Counted from the first letter of the stretch, positions 35,807 through 46,449 are shown. The stretch is DNA of 64,000 nt from Dehalococcoidia bacterium (GCA_022827095.1 JAJDTP010000035.1:1-64000), one strand, 5' to 3'. Program-made: numbers and translations. Notes: a model not told the origin generated them from the sequence alone.

Positions 35807-36880
35807 CTACCCCCGGAACGTGCCCGTCACCGGCTGGTGGCCCGCGTTCTCCTCGTAGGGTTCCTCGCGGTAGAGGGCCATCTGCTTCATGATGGGGATG
35901 TCCTGGATGGAGAACAGGACGACCTCATCGTCGGTGTCGTTGGCGTGTTCGTGCCACACCCACGGCGGCACCACGAAGAAGTCGCCCTCGGTCCAGTCGA
36001 ACCGCGTGCCGTCGATGACGCTGTGGCCCTGGCCCTTGTACACCTGGTACACGGCGCAGCTGGTCTGCCGGTGCGCGCGGGTCGCGATGCCCGGCCGGAT
36101 CATCTGCGCCCAGCAGGTCATGGTCTTGAGCACCGGCCCGCCGGTCATGGGGTCGCTGAACTCCATGGCCACGTCGTCGAAGGGGCTGGCGTCCACCCGG
36201 GCCAACTGCTGCAGCGCCTCGTGGGTCTTGTCCCACTTGTAGTGCCACAGCGCCGAGTAAGGCGCGCCGGGCTCCTCCCACGCCGGCCGCAGCGCGCCGG
36301 ACGCGAACTTGCGCTCGGACTCGGCCACGCCGACGATGGGCTGCTGGTCCTCGGGATAGGCCTCATAGAAGTTGGCCCGCAGGTAGCGCACCAGCGGCAC
36401 GTCCAGGCCGTCCAGCCAGACCATCGGCTCGTCGCCCTCGTTGTTGTGGTCGTGCCACGTCCACGACGGCGTCAGCACCAGGTCGCCCGGCTCCATGTAG
36501 CACTTGTCGCCCTCAACGGTGGTGTAGGCGCCGGTACCCTTCAGCACCCACCGGATCGCCGTAGGGGTGTGGCGGTGCGCCGGCGCGTTCTCGCCGGGCA
36601 GCAGCAGTTGCAGCGCCGCCGTGATGGTATGCGTCGTGCCGCGATCCAGACCGGGCGTCGCCAGCCGCAGGGTGCGCCGCTCCACGTCGCGGTCGGGTGT
36701 CACCAACTCGCCGCTCTTCATCACCAGCGGCTCCACCTCGGCCCAGCGCCAGAGGTAGGGCTCCATTTCCGGCAGCGGCTGGCCCTCGCCCTGCAGCCAG
36801 CCCGGCTTGACCTGGACCCGGCCGGCGGTCTCGTAATACTGTTGCTCTTCCTGCGTGTTCAACCGTTCCGTTGTCGCCAT
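35807..36880 (-). CDS. Bicupin dioxygenase, gentisate 1,2-dioxygenase-like
   Basis: A 357-residue protein with two cupin barrels. The first has APAHRHTPTAIRWVLKGTGAYTTVEGDKCYMEPGDLVLTPSWTWHDHNN, whose His residues form the Fe(II) site of gentisate dioxygenases. The second has RAHRQTSCAVYQVYKGQGHSVIDGTRFDWTEGDFFVVPPWVWHEHAN and may also bind metal. The family opens the ring of gentisate or related hydroxybenzoates to maleylpyruvate-type products. No ring-cleavage pathway genes are adjacent, although an MDMPI-like protein lies 8 kb away. GGGAGGTAGC precedes the ATG. Substrate within the family is not certain. Confidence 0.85.
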   Translation of the reverse strand: MATTERLNTQEEQQYYETAGRVQVKPGWLQGEGQPLPEMEPYLWRWAEVEPLVMKSGELVTPDRDVERRTLRLATPGLDRGTTHTITAALQLLLPGENAPAHRHTPTAIRWVLKGTGAYTTVEGDKCYMEPGDLVLTPSWTWHDHNNEGDEPMVWLDGLDVPLVRYLRANFYEAYPEDQQPIVGVAESERKFASGALRPAWEEPGAPYSALWHYKWDKTHEALQQLARVDASPFDDVAMEFSDPMTGGPVLKTMTCWAQMIRPGIATRAHRQTSCAVYQVYKGQGHSVIDGTRFDWTEGDFFVVPPWVWHEHANDTDDEVVLFSIQDIPIMKQMALYREEPYEENAGHQPVTGTFRG

Positions 36881-37022
36881 GCTGCTACCTCCCGGGCTCG
36901 GTTCCGCGTATCTGTTGGCGCGATTGTAAACGCGATCCGTTCGCCTGTCATTCCGCTGTCAGCCCGCAGGCGGTTGGGAAATAGGCTGGATCACTGCACT
37001 AACCAATCACTCCAAATATAGG

Positions 37023-37028
37023 TACAAT
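37023..37028 (+). promoter_or_regulatory. Possible -10 element (TACAAT) for the Type ISP-like gene
   Basis: TACAAT in GGTACAATCGGC, 39 bases before the ATG at 37068. No convincing -35. Confidence 0.25.
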
Positions 37029-37067
37029 CGGCAACTACGCTCCGCAACCAGCGCCCGGGACGGAAAT

Positions 37068-40000
37068 ATGCCAAGCGACAATGTACCAGCCATCATAGAA
37101 CAGGCTATCAGCACAGTAGCCGAAGCCAACCCGCAGAGTACTGGCGGGCAGTGGCTCGAAGACCTCACCGTCGCCGTGTCCCCCTACATCAAAGAGTGGG
37201 ACATTGCTCAATGCTACCCTTGGGCCGAGTGGCCTGAACGGGAAACCCGCTACCCCGGCACCACCAAGCAGGACATAGGCGTTGACTGCGTAGCCGTGCG
37301 GCGCAGCGACGGCGAACATATCGCCATCCAGTGCAAATCCCGACAACTTGACGAACACGGTCGCGGCGCCGACATCACCAAAGCCGAAATCGACAGCTTC
37401 GCCAGCACATCAGCCGGCGAATTTTGGGCGGAGCGCTGGATTGTCACCAATGGCGACAATAGACCCGGCGGAAACACGCTTCAGGTCGCCTCCATGCACG
37501 GCGAGCCCATCAAGATGGTCAACATCGCTAATGATCTGCTGCAACAGCAAGCGGCTTTTACCCACGAAGAATGTCTGCACTGCGAACCCAATCCCGACGG
37601 CGAGGAACGCAAGCAATCCAAAACCTGTATGCAGTCGGAAGCCATCACCGAGAGCGTCCGCATCCTCAAGGAACACGAACAATCCGCAAGTGGCGGCCTG
37701 CCCGTAGGCTAGGCCAGAGGCAAGATCATCCTGCCCTGCGGCACCGGTAAAACCCGTATCTCCCTGCGCATCGTCGAGGAACTGACGCCGCCGGGCGAGT
37801 TGTCCATCGTCCTGTGCCCTTCCATCGCCTTGGTCGCTCAAATCCGGCGTGAGTACCTGCAACACGCCGAAACGGAGATCCGTGCGCTGGCCGTCTGCTC
37901 CGATGAAACCGCCGGCTACGACCCCAGGAAGGAAAGCTCGCGGAACGCTACTGCTGACCCGACGGTGGACAACAGCAACGTCAGCGCCTCCGAAGTCAAG
38001 GGCAATGTCACCACCGACCCGTCGCTAATCGCTGCGTGGATTAGCGACGACCAGGGCGCCGACCGGGTGAACGTCATCTTCGGAACCTACCAGAGCGGCC
38101 ACCGGGTTGCCCAGGCTCTGGCCGAAACCGGCGTAACCGCCAGTGTGCTTATCGCAGACGAAGCCCACCGCACCGCCGGCCTGCGCCGGAAGCGGAACGC
38201 CAAACCCGGAACCCTATCCCCGGAAGAGAGCCGTATCCGCGACTTCACGCTGTGCCACGACAACGACGCTTTCCCGGCTACTTACCGCGTCTATCAGACC
38301 GCCACACCGCGAATTTACGACACCAGCAAGGTGAACTGGGACCAGCCCAGCGACTGGATTGTCCGCACTATGGACGACGAAACCGTGTTCGGCGTGGAGC
38401 TGTACCGCAAAACCTACGTGGAGGCGGTCGAACATGGCTGGCTCGCCGACTATCGCATCATTGCCGTGGGCGTCAACGGCCCCGACGCCCACGACATCGC
38501 CAACCGGCTGGCCGGGCAAACCGCCAGCAAGGGGCGCAACGCACTGACCACCACCCACTTCCTGCGCGGGCTGGCCTTTGCCCTGGCCATGGGCGGCGCA
38601 ACGCAGAGCCGGGAACGGGACACCGTGCCCATCAAGTCCTGCATCGCGTTTATGAATACGGTGGACAAGTCGAAGAACATGGCCGATGACCTCCAAACTG
38701 CCACGGTCACCAAGTGGCTCCAGGACTGGCTGGACGAAAATCGCGAGGGGCAAAAAGCCGCCGACTACACGCTGCAACACCTGGACGCCACAAGCAACGT
38801 CACCACCCGCGAAGCCGAGAAGGCCAAACTGGCCGTAGCCACTGAGGCAAACCCCCACGGCATCATCAACGTCGGCATCTTCGGCGAAGGCACCGACTCC
38901 CCGTCGCTGAACGCCGTCGCCTTTCTGGAAGCCCGTAAGAGTCCCATCGACGTTATCCAGGCCGTGGGCCGCGCCATGCGCAAAACGGACGACAAGGAAA
39001 TGGGCTACATCATCTGCCCCATCGTCATACCGCCCAGCGCCGACCCCGAGCAGTGGCTCAGCGCCAGCAACATGGAAGAGGGATGGTCGGAGCTGGGCCA
39101 GATTCTCCTGGCCCTGCGCGCCCACGACAGCCGCATCGAGGACAACCTGGCCGAGCTGCTGCACCTGTACATCCCCCAGCCACCGCCGTCAGTAGTCAGC
39201 ATCATCGGCATCGCCGGCGGCGAGAACAGGCGCATCCAGTACCGGGAGCACGAAGGCGCGCCGGGCACGGCCCAGGCCGCCGTAGAGCGGGTGCTGGCCG
39301 GCAGCAGCACACTGTCGAGAGAATTCCGGCCCATTACTGAACCGGCAACAGTGTCTACGGAACCGCCGGCCAACGTTTCTGTACTGCCCCTCACCGCAGA
39401 CGGACAAACCGCTGGTGATAGCGGCCATAACATCGCGGGTGTCCGCCCCGAACCCTACCAAACCCCGACCGAGCCGACCCAAATCATCACTGGCAAGAAG
39501 AACGCCGACGGCAGCGTTGAGCTGCGCATGGGCACCCCGGTCCGGGGCAAGCAGGCCCCGGATGGAACGCGGGGCCCGGTGGATGTCAGAAAGTCCAAGG
39601 ACAAGGCCCGTGACATGGTTAACAAGGGCGACGGAGTGCGCCTGACTCCGGGCGGAAAACCTCGCCGCACCCGCGCCGAGGTTGCGGATGCCAACGCGCT
39701 GCGCCTGCTGGAACTCTCCGGCCTGGAAGACCAGGGCAACGTCATCAGGATGAACCTCCTCGCCAAGTCCGGCCTGGTGGACAACCGCGTGGTACGAGAC
39801 CTGAACATCCTGGAATCCAGCGTCAAGGAAGCGGCCCATCACATGAGGAATGACAGCCTGCAACCAGCGCTGGACCGGCATTTCGGGCTGGACAACCTGA
39901 AAGAAAACGAGGCCAAAAATCAGGCCGACGGCTGCACCATCGCCGCCCTACTGATGATGAACGCCGCCATGCTCCACCAGCGCATCGCCAACGGACGCTG

Positions 40001-42173
40001 GTTGACCGGAGTCAACGACCTGGATACGGTCAAGAACGTAACCAACGTCGTCCGCATGACGCTGCGCCAGTGGAATACCATCATTGGGCACGACTTCAAG
40101 CCGGTTATGGAGCCGGCGGTCAAAGCTATTGAAGCGGTTGAGGACACCGGACGACTGGCCGGGCTCGAGCGTGCCCTGCGCCACATCACGGCGGAGGCGG
40201 AACGCATCGCCGAAACCTACGCGGACATGGGCGCCGACCACGCCGGCCCCCTGTTCAACCGCGTCATGGGCAACCAGGCCAGCGACGGAGCTTTTTTCAC
40301 GCGGCCCGTGGCTGCGTCCATTGCTGCCCGCCTCACCCTGGATGCCTGTGGGGAATTGGACTGGACGGACGAAGCCGTCTGGCGTTACCACAAGACTGTT
40401 GACCTGGCCTGCGGCAGCGGCACCCTGCTGGCTGCCATGCTCACCGACATGAAGCGCCGCGCCCGGGAACAGGGCGCCAACGAGGCGCAAGTCACCGAAC
40501 TACAAAAACTGGCGGTGGCGGATACTATCAAGGGGTTGGACATCAACCCGGTGTCGCTGCAACTGGCAGCGTCACAGTTGACCGCCGGCAACACGGATAT
40601 CCGCTACCGCCAAATTGGCCTGCACCTGATGCCCTACGGCCCGCACCCCGTCAATCCGACACAGGTGTCTGTGGGAACGCTGGAACTGCTGGGGCAGAAG
40701 ACCATCGTTCCCAGGGATGAAGGGTTGGGACTCGCCGACGAACGGATCCGCTCTCAAATCATCTGGAACCAGCAGGACGACGCTGAGCTGGAAGATGCCG
40801 TTGATGCGGCCAAAGATGCCGGCATTGTCATTATGAATCCGCCCTTCTCAAACCGGACCAAGATGGGCGAAAAGTTTTCCAAATCGATTCAAGAGTCGCT
40901 ACGGTCTCGTGTGGACACCATGGAGCGGATATTAGTCAGCAATGACAAGGATATGGACGACTTCGTCGACAAGAATTCTGTCCGTCCTCTGTTCGTTGCG
41001 CTGGCTGATAGATGCTTGCGCGACGCAGATGGCATCCTGACGATGGTAACTCCAACGGTTGCGTTATGCGCTCCATCTGGACTGAATGAGCGGCGCGTCT
41101 TGGCGCAACGCTATCATATTCACACCGTGCTCACCGGCCGTTGGCCCAGAGAGTTCAGCCTCAGCCAAAATGTTGAGATAGACGAAAGCATCATAGTAGC
41201 CACGCGCAACAAGCAGGCCAAAGCGCCAACCAGATTTGTTCATTTGGACAAGATGCCAGTTGATGAAGCCGAAGTCGACGACTTATACCACTGCTTATTG
41301 AAATGTCAGCAAGGGCAGATAGCGAACGGTTGGGGTGAGGTCTCATACTGGCCAGCCAATAATATGGTTGAGGGCGACTGGACGCCGGCAATTTGGCGGT
41401 CTGCGGAGTTGGCAGAGGCCGCTGCACGGTTCGCAAACGATAGTAATTTGCAGTCATTAAATGCGACCGGCCGGTCGGCGCAAGCGACAGGCCGGTTGCT
41501 GCGCGGCTCGTACGAGTCGGCAACTGCCGGCACTCCGGGAAGTTTTGCGATACTGAAATCCAAGAGTACCGATGGACAAACTCGGATACAGAGCCAGCCC
41601 GATGAGTACTGGATACCAAAGGATCGCAATGAAGAGGTGCTAGAATTGAACGATGGCACCTATCCAGAAGTCGACTCAATTCTACAGAAGGCGGGACACC
41701 TGCTAATTACGGCAGGTCAGGACAGCAAGACGGGCCGTGTCACTGCGACGGCGGATGACAAGCGTTACACTGGTAACGGTTGGATGCCAGTATCTGGATT
41801 GTCACCGTCGGAAGCGAAAGCAGCCGCAGTATTCATCAACTCAACCGCCGGACGATTGCAGTTGATGCGGCACCCGGGCCGAAAAATACCGTTTCCTACT
41901 TACAGCGCAGCAGAAGCAAGTAGCATCAGAATACCGGATGTCAAAGACGCCAGTATCAGTCAAACCTTGGCCCACTGTTGGGAGCGCACCAGGGACATGA
42001 CCGTGCCGCAGTTTCGCGATGGCGAGTGCGAAGTGCGCCGCCTGTGGGACGACGCCGTGGCCGAGGCCATGGGTTGGGACGCGGAGGAACTGGCCCACCT
42101 GCGCCACCTGCTACACAACGAGCCTCACGTGCGCGGACTGGGTTACGGCCAGTACGCCGACGAAGTGGAATAA
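37068..42173 (+). pseudogene. Single-chain Type ISP-like restriction-modification enzyme, interrupted by in-frame TAG
   Basis: One frame of 1701 codons with one TAG at codon 215 (37710-37712). The order matches Type ISP enzymes such as LlaBIII. First comes an Mrr-like PD-(D/E)XK nuclease (IGVDCVAVRR, D73; IQCKSR, K90). A RecA-like helicase follows with PCGTGKT at 223-229 and IADEAHRT at about 363. Then a coupler, an N6-adenine methyltransferase with FFTRPVAASIAARL, DLACGSGTLL (about 1112) and NPPF (about 1257), and a C-terminal recognition domain. It should cut foreign DNA and methylate its own. The stop falls between nuclease and helicase, just before ARGKIILPCGTGKT. As read, nuclease and motor would be separate chains (37068-37712; 37800-42173 in the track). 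Sequence error, pseudogene or split translation are all open. Confidence 0.82.
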
Positions 42174-42206
42174 AACAAATGGGCAAGCCGGGTCGGCCGA
42201 CGGTGT

Positions 42207-42212
42207 TACAAT
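42207..42212 (+). promoter_or_regulatory. Possible -10 element (TACAAT) for the CMD-family gene
   Basis: TACAAT in GTGTTACAATCGGC, 41 bases before the ATG at 42254, in the short gap after the restriction enzyme gene. No -35 match. Confidence 0.25.
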
Positions 42213-42253
42213 CGGCACGCAACCCGGACGCAACCCATCAAGCGAGGAAAATC

Positions 42254-42814
42254 ATGGCCAGACTGCCCGTAGTAACCCGAGACATGGTGCCCGCGGAATT
42301 CCACGACGCCTTCGACGAGCTGACCAGACCCACCGGCGGCACCATCACCGGCGGCCCCTATTCCATCGCAATCAACAGTCCCGAGATGGCGCGGCGACGC
42401 AGCAGCCTCACCGGCTACCTGCGCTTCGAAAGCACCTTCTCCAAGCGCATCCAGGAACTGGCGATCCTGGTCACCGCCCGCAACTTCGACTGTCCCTACA
42501 TCTGGAACGCCCACGCGCCCGCCGCCCGGCGGGAAGGCGTCAGCGACGCCATAGTGGATGCGATCCGCGACCGCCAGCCCCTGCCCAGGATGGCCGCGGA
42601 CGAACAGGCCATCGTCAACTTCTGCAACGAATTCTACGCCAACCACCGCGTCTCCGCTTCCACCTTCCAGATCGCCCTGGAGCAGTTCGGCGCCCAGCAT
42701 CTGGTGGAAATCACCGCGCTGATGGGCAACTACGCCCAGACCGCCTTCTTCCTCAACGCGTTTGAGGTCGAGCTTCCCGCGGACCGCGCCGAGCCCGTCC
42801 TGCCCGTGTCCTGA
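42254..42814 (+). CDS. Carboxymuconolactone decarboxylase (CMD)-family protein
   Basis: A 186-residue AhpD/CMD-like helical protein. The core is SKRIQELAILVTARNFDCPYIWNAHAPAARREGVSDAIVDAIR, where the first Cys of the AhpD CxxC is present but the second is not (DCPYIW). A peroxidase-type disulfide is therefore unlikely; a decarboxylase or unknown role fits better. The ORF runs upstream to 41978 in the track, overlapping the restriction gene in another frame. ATG 42254 with GAGGA upstream is preferred. It likely starts its own transcript. Confidence 0.85.
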   Translation: MARLPVVTRDMVPAEFHDAFDELTRPTGGTITGGPYSIAINSPEMARRRSSLTGYLRFESTFSKRIQELAILVTARNFDCPYIWNAHAPAARREGVSDAIVDAIRDRQPLPRMAADEQAIVNFCNEFYANHRVSASTFQIALEQFGAQHLVEITALMGNYAQTAFFLNAFEVELPADRAEPVLPVS

Positions 42815-42821
42815 CACGCCT

Positions 42822-42855
42822 GTCATTGCGAGCGGAGCGCGGCAATCACGCTGAC
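42822..42855. repeat. Half unit of the family A palindrome
   Basis: GTCATTGCGAGCGGAGCGCGGCAATCACGC matches one arm of the family A core; the other arm and the outer ends are absent. It lies between the CMD and RmlD-like genes. Confidence 0.6.
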
Positions 42856-42869
42856 CCCACCAGTTCGCG

Positions 42870-43739
42870 ATGCGGATCCTGATCATCGGCGGCAGCGGTT
42901 TCATCGGCCGCTACGTGTCCCGGCGTCTCGTAGCGTCGGGACACACTGTTGTCAGCACGTACAACTCCCGGCCACCGGCGGACGACGGCGCGACCTGGCC
43001 TCAGGTGGAAATCACAGATCCGGCCGCATTGGACGCGCTCTTCGCGTTGGCGCGACCTGACGTCGTGGTGCACTTGGCCGCCATGGCCGACGTCGGCACG
43101 GCGGAGCGCAACCCCGAAAGGGCCACCGCCGTCAACGTAACCGCCACCGAGGCCATCGCGCGACTTTCTGAACGACATTCGTCCCGTCTGCTGTTCGTCT
43201 CCACCGAGTACGTGTTCGACGGCCGGAACGGTCCGTACACTGAGGACGTTGCGCCGGCGCCGACCACCCAGTACGGGCGGACCAAGTTCGAGGCCGAGCG
43301 GGCGGTCGCGGCTCTCGTTTCGAATTGGAGCATCCTGCGCACCAGCATCGTCTACGGCTGGCCCGCGCCGGGACGCCGCAACTTCGTTCCGATGCTGGTC
43401 GACCGCCTCCGCAACGGCGAACCGTACCACGGCCCGACGAACGTCCATCGCTCGCCGGTCTACGTCGAACACCTGGTGGACGGCATCGAGCGACTGGTCG
43501 AAACAGAGAGCACCGGCGTCCATCATGTGGCCGGATCTGACTGGGTGACCATGTACGATTTCGCGGTTGCCGTCTCCGAGGGGTTCGGGTTGGACACGAG
43601 CCTGGTGGTCCCGGGAACGGACCCGATGGATGACCGGCTGGGCCTGGATAGTCAGCGTTCCATCGTCGTCCTGGGCCTGCAGCATCCCGGACTGGACGCG
43701 GGTCTCGCCACCTTGCGAGCGAGCGCGTCGGCGGAGTGA
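42870..43739 (+). CDS. NAD(P)-dependent reductase, RmlD/dTDP-4-dehydrorhamnose reductase-like
   Basis: A 289-residue extended SDR. The nucleotide loop is IIGGSGFIGRYVSRRL, followed by DVVVHLAAMADVG, the catalytic Ser/Thr region LLFVSTEYVFDG and the YxxxK in YGRTKFEAERAV. The C-terminal RSPVYVEHLVDGIERLVE is also typical. Members reduce 4-keto sugars or act on S-adenosylmethionine partners (MAT2B-like); no nucleotide-sugar genes are nearby, so the substrate is open. It starts 15 bases after a palindrome half unit, with no clear ribosome site, and ends 18 bases before a convergent MFS gene. Confidence 0.85.
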   Translation: MRILIIGGSGFIGRYVSRRLVASGHTVVSTYNSRPPADDGATWPQVEITDPAALDALFALARPDVVVHLAAMADVGTAERNPERATAVNVTATEAIARLSERHSSRLLFVSTEYVFDGRNGPYTEDVAPAPTTQYGRTKFEAERAVAALVSNWSILRTSIVYGWPAPGRRNFVPMLVDRLRNGEPYHGPTNVHRSPVYVEHLVDGIERLVETESTGVHHVAGSDWVTMYDFAVAVSEGFGLDTSLVVPGTDPMDDRLGLDSQRSIVVLGLQHPGLDAGLATLRASASAE

Positions 43740-43756
43740 CGTTTCTCGGCTGCCGC

Positions 43757-45028
43757 TCATGCTCGCGGACGCCGGGACGCCGCCAGGAGGAGGGCGGCGG
43801 CGACGGCCACCAACGCCAATGCCAGGAACGCGCCCTGGTAGCTGCCCGTCCGGTCGTACACCACGGCCGATGCCAGCGGCCCCACGGCGAAACCGACCAC
43901 CTGCGCCGCCCGGCTCACGCCGAAGATGCTCCCCAGCGACCCCCTGCCGTAGTAGTCCGCCCACAGTAACGGCGCCAGCGTGTTGATGCCGGCGCCCACG
44001 ATGCCCTGCAGCACGGCGAAAAGGTAAGTCTCCGGCAGGTTGTCGGCTCCCATCAGCACCCACATGCTCGCCGCTGCCAGCAGGTACGCCAGGACGAGCA
44101 GTAACTTGGGCGGCGTCCGCTCGGCCAGAAATCCGCACGTCACCGCGGCCAGCGCTCCTGAAATCGACATTACGCTTATCGCCGCCACCGCCGCGCCGGC
44201 GCTGAGGCCCTGTTGGGTGAGGTGCGGCACCAGATGCAGTCCGATGCCGGAAGTCGCCGTTGCCACCAGGAACAGGGACACCAGTATCAGCCAGAACGTG
44301 GGTGCCCTGATGATTCCTGCCAGCGGAACCTGGCGGCCTTCCCCGGCAACGTCGGTCTCATCGAGGGTTCCCGCTTGCGTGCCACCGTCTACCCGCAGGC
44401 CCAGGTCCTCCGGTTGTCGCCGCACCAGCAGCAGGGCCGGGATCGCGCCGACCACCAGCATCACGCCCGCCAGCATGATCCACGCCGCCCGCCAATCCCA
44501 TGCTGAGATCACCAGCTGCACCAGCGGCGCCATCACGATGACGCCGCCCGCGTTGCCCAGCATAACCAGTCCCGTCGCCCGCCCCCGATAGCGCGCAAAC
44601 CACTTGCCCGCCGTCACCGATGCGCTCACCTGGATCAGACCCTGGTCGGCAATTCGCACGGTGGTGAACGCCACGTAGAATGCTGCCAGCGCCTGCGCGT
44701 TGGCCAGGAACAGGCATCCGGCCACGACGATCAGCCCGCCGGCCACCAGCGTCACCCGCGCGCCGAAACGGTCAACAGCGCGTCCGGTGAACGGAGCCAG
44801 TGCCGCGCCCAGCACGGCGCCAAGGCTGGTTGCGCCGGCCATCTCGGTACGGTTCCAGCCGAACTCCTGGCTCATGGGCACCACGAAAACGGTCAGGATG
44901 CTGATGGCCGTCGCCGCGTTGGCGAAGGACATGCCTGACGCGGCGGTGACTACCCACCAACCATAGTAGACCTTTCCGGGCGAGATATTTATGCGTCGGG
45001 ATGGGCTCCAACGTTTCGGGCTACGCAA
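43757..45028 (-). CDS. MFS transporter (MCT/oxalate-formate-antiporter-like)
   Basis: About 423 residues and 12 hydrophobic segments. YYGWWVVTAASGMSFANAATAISILTVFVVPMSQEFGWNRTEMAGA, the TM2-3 loop GRAVDRFGARVTLV and WFARYRGRATGLVMLGNAGG are typical of the group. The central linker QPEDLGLRVDGG is shared with the MFS gene at 55291, clearly a distant paralog. The ORF extends to 45235 and would overlap the divergent amidohydrolase. I start at a TTG (45028), the nearest usable codon before ISPGKVYYGWW, but this start is weak; ATG 45130 is another option. Substrate unknown, probably an organic acid. Confidence 0.82.
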   Translation of the reverse strand: MRSPKRWSPSRRINISPGKVYYGWWVVTAASGMSFANAATAISILTVFVVPMSQEFGWNRTEMAGATSLGAVLGAALAPFTGRAVDRFGARVTLVAGGLIVVAGCLFLANAQALAAFYVAFTTVRIADQGLIQVSASVTAGKWFARYRGRATGLVMLGNAGGVIVMAPLVQLVISAWDWRAAWIMLAGVMLVVGAIPALLLVRRQPEDLGLRVDGGTQAGTLDETDVAGEGRQVPLAGIIRAPTFWLILVSLFLVATATSGIGLHLVPHLTQQGLSAGAAVAAISVMSISGALAAVTCGFLAERTPPKLLLVLAYLLAAASMWVLMGADNLPETYLFAVLQGIVGAGINTLAPLLWADYYGRGSLGSIFGVSRAAQVVGFAVGPLASAVVYDRTGSYQGAFLALALVAVAAALLLAASRRPRA

Positions 45029-45167
45029 TTTCCCCGTTGCGCATTTGTGGCCGAACCGCCGGGTCGCTTCGACCCCTATGATATGATTTGCGCGCGGGCG
45101 GGCGGCGGCGAGCTTCGCCGCTCCTGCCATCGTAATCCCATGCACACTGGATAAACGGAGGCTGATT

Positions 45168-46193
45168 ATGCCCTTTGGAGGCAATGACTGGCACTCGCTG
45201 CGGCAGGAAGAAACCCTGGAGCCCGAGATCCCCATCTGCGACCCACACCACCACTTCTGGGACTACCGCACCGAGCGGATCCCCTACCAACGCTACCTGC
45301 TTCACGAGCTGGCGGCGGATATGAACAGCGGACACAACGTGACCTCCACCGTCTTCGTGGAGGCTCGCTCGATGTATCGCACCACCGGCCCCGAGGAAAT
45401 GCGTCCCGTGGGCGAGGTGGAGTTCGTACAGGGCCTGGCGGCGGCCTCGGCAAGTGGATTATACGGTTCGGGTCGCGCGGCGGCGTCCATCGTGGGCCAC
45501 GCCAATCTGAACCTCGGCGACGGCGTCAGGCCGGTGCTGGAGGCTCTCCAGGCGGCCAGCCCCAATCGGTTCCGCGGCATCCGCCATTCAGTCACCTGGG
45601 ACCCACACCCCGAGGTGGAGAACACCGCCGCTCACAACATGCCCAACCAGATGTCCAGCGACAACTTCCGCGCCGGCGCCCGCGTGCTGGCCAGCATGGG
45701 CCTGACGCTGGAAGGCTGGATGTACTTCCCCCAGATGTTCGAGCTGGCCGATTTCGCCAAGGCCGTGCCCGACCTGACCATCATCCTGAACCACATCGGC
45801 GGCCTGCTGCGGGTCGGACCCTACTCCAACAGCGACGAGACGCTGGCGACGTGGCGTCAGGGCATCGCTGCGGCGGCGGAGTGCCCCAACGTGGTCATCA
45901 AGCTGGGTGGCATCGGCATGCCGCGCACCGGCTTCGACTGGCACGAAAGGGATGTCCCTGCGAGTTCCGAGGAGCTGGCCAACGACATGGCGCCGCTGGT
46001 CAACTACTGCATCGAGCAGTTCGGCCCCGACCGCTGCATGTTCGAGAGCAACTTCCCGGTGGACAAGGTGTCCTACTCGTACAACGTCATGTACAACGCT
46101 TTCAAGCGCCTGTCGAAGGACTACTCACCCACCGAGCGCGCCGCCATGTTCCATGACACGGCAGTGCGGGTGTACAGCGTGGACGAAAGCTGA
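45168..46193 (+). CDS. Amidohydrolase-2 family metal-dependent hydrolase
   Basis: A 341-residue TIM-barrel protein of the amidohydrolase-2 group (lactonase, decarboxylase or PDC-hydrolase type). The metal pair at the N-terminus is ICDPHHHFWD, with a further His in LTIILNHIGG and the Asp in ESNFPVDKVSYSY. It acts on carboxylic-acid lactones or related compounds in the cytoplasm; substrate unknown. GGAGG lies 8 bases before the ATG. It is followed directly by a strong intrinsic terminator. A copy of its last 18 or so codons reappears at 49470. Confidence 0.9.
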   Translation: MPFGGNDWHSLRQEETLEPEIPICDPHHHFWDYRTERIPYQRYLLHELAADMNSGHNVTSTVFVEARSMYRTTGPEEMRPVGEVEFVQGLAAASASGLYGSGRAAASIVGHANLNLGDGVRPVLEALQAASPNRFRGIRHSVTWDPHPEVENTAAHNMPNQMSSDNFRAGARVLASMGLTLEGWMYFPQMFELADFAKAVPDLTIILNHIGGLLRVGPYSNSDETLATWRQGIAAAAECPNVVIKLGGIGMPRTGFDWHERDVPASSEELANDMAPLVNYCIEQFGPDRCMFESNFPVDKVSYSYNVMYNAFKRLSKDYSPTERAAMFHDTAVRVYSVDES

Positions 46194-46216
46194 CGCGAGC
46201 AGCCATGATGACCGAA

Positions 46217-46265
46217 GAAGGAGCGGAAAGGCCCTGGCGTTCACGCAGGGCCTTTCCGCTCCTTC
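46217..46265 (+). terminator. Intrinsic terminator after the amidohydrolase gene
   Basis: A perfect 20-bp stem (GAAGGAGCGGAAAGGCCCTG / CAGGGCCTTTCCGCTCCTTC) with a 9-base loop, 24 bases after the stop. The T-rich tail is short (TCTTCT). Being symmetric, it may also work in the other direction. Confidence 0.8.
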
Positions 46266-46449
46266 TCTTCTGGCGGGAGAGAGTTAGGGCGATGGGCCAC
46301 TTGCCATATAGTCTATAGCCGACTCCGGGCAATGCTGTTATACTGTTATAAGCGATGTAGTTCGATTTCGGTAAAGCCTCGCAGTCTACGTGGAGACGAA
46401 TCTAACCTAATCTCCGCGTGACAATCTTCGGATCGCGCCAGGAGGTTCC

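Noticed and set aside
35786-37021. 411-residue plus-strand ORF opposite the bicupin gene
   Set aside because: Antisense shadow; repetitive Arg/Val/His-rich translation with no domain.
37068-42173. Reading the helicase-methylase gene as a DISARM or BREX component
   Set aside because: A single chain carries nuclease, helicase and methylase in Type ISP order, and none of the usual partner genes of those systems is nearby.
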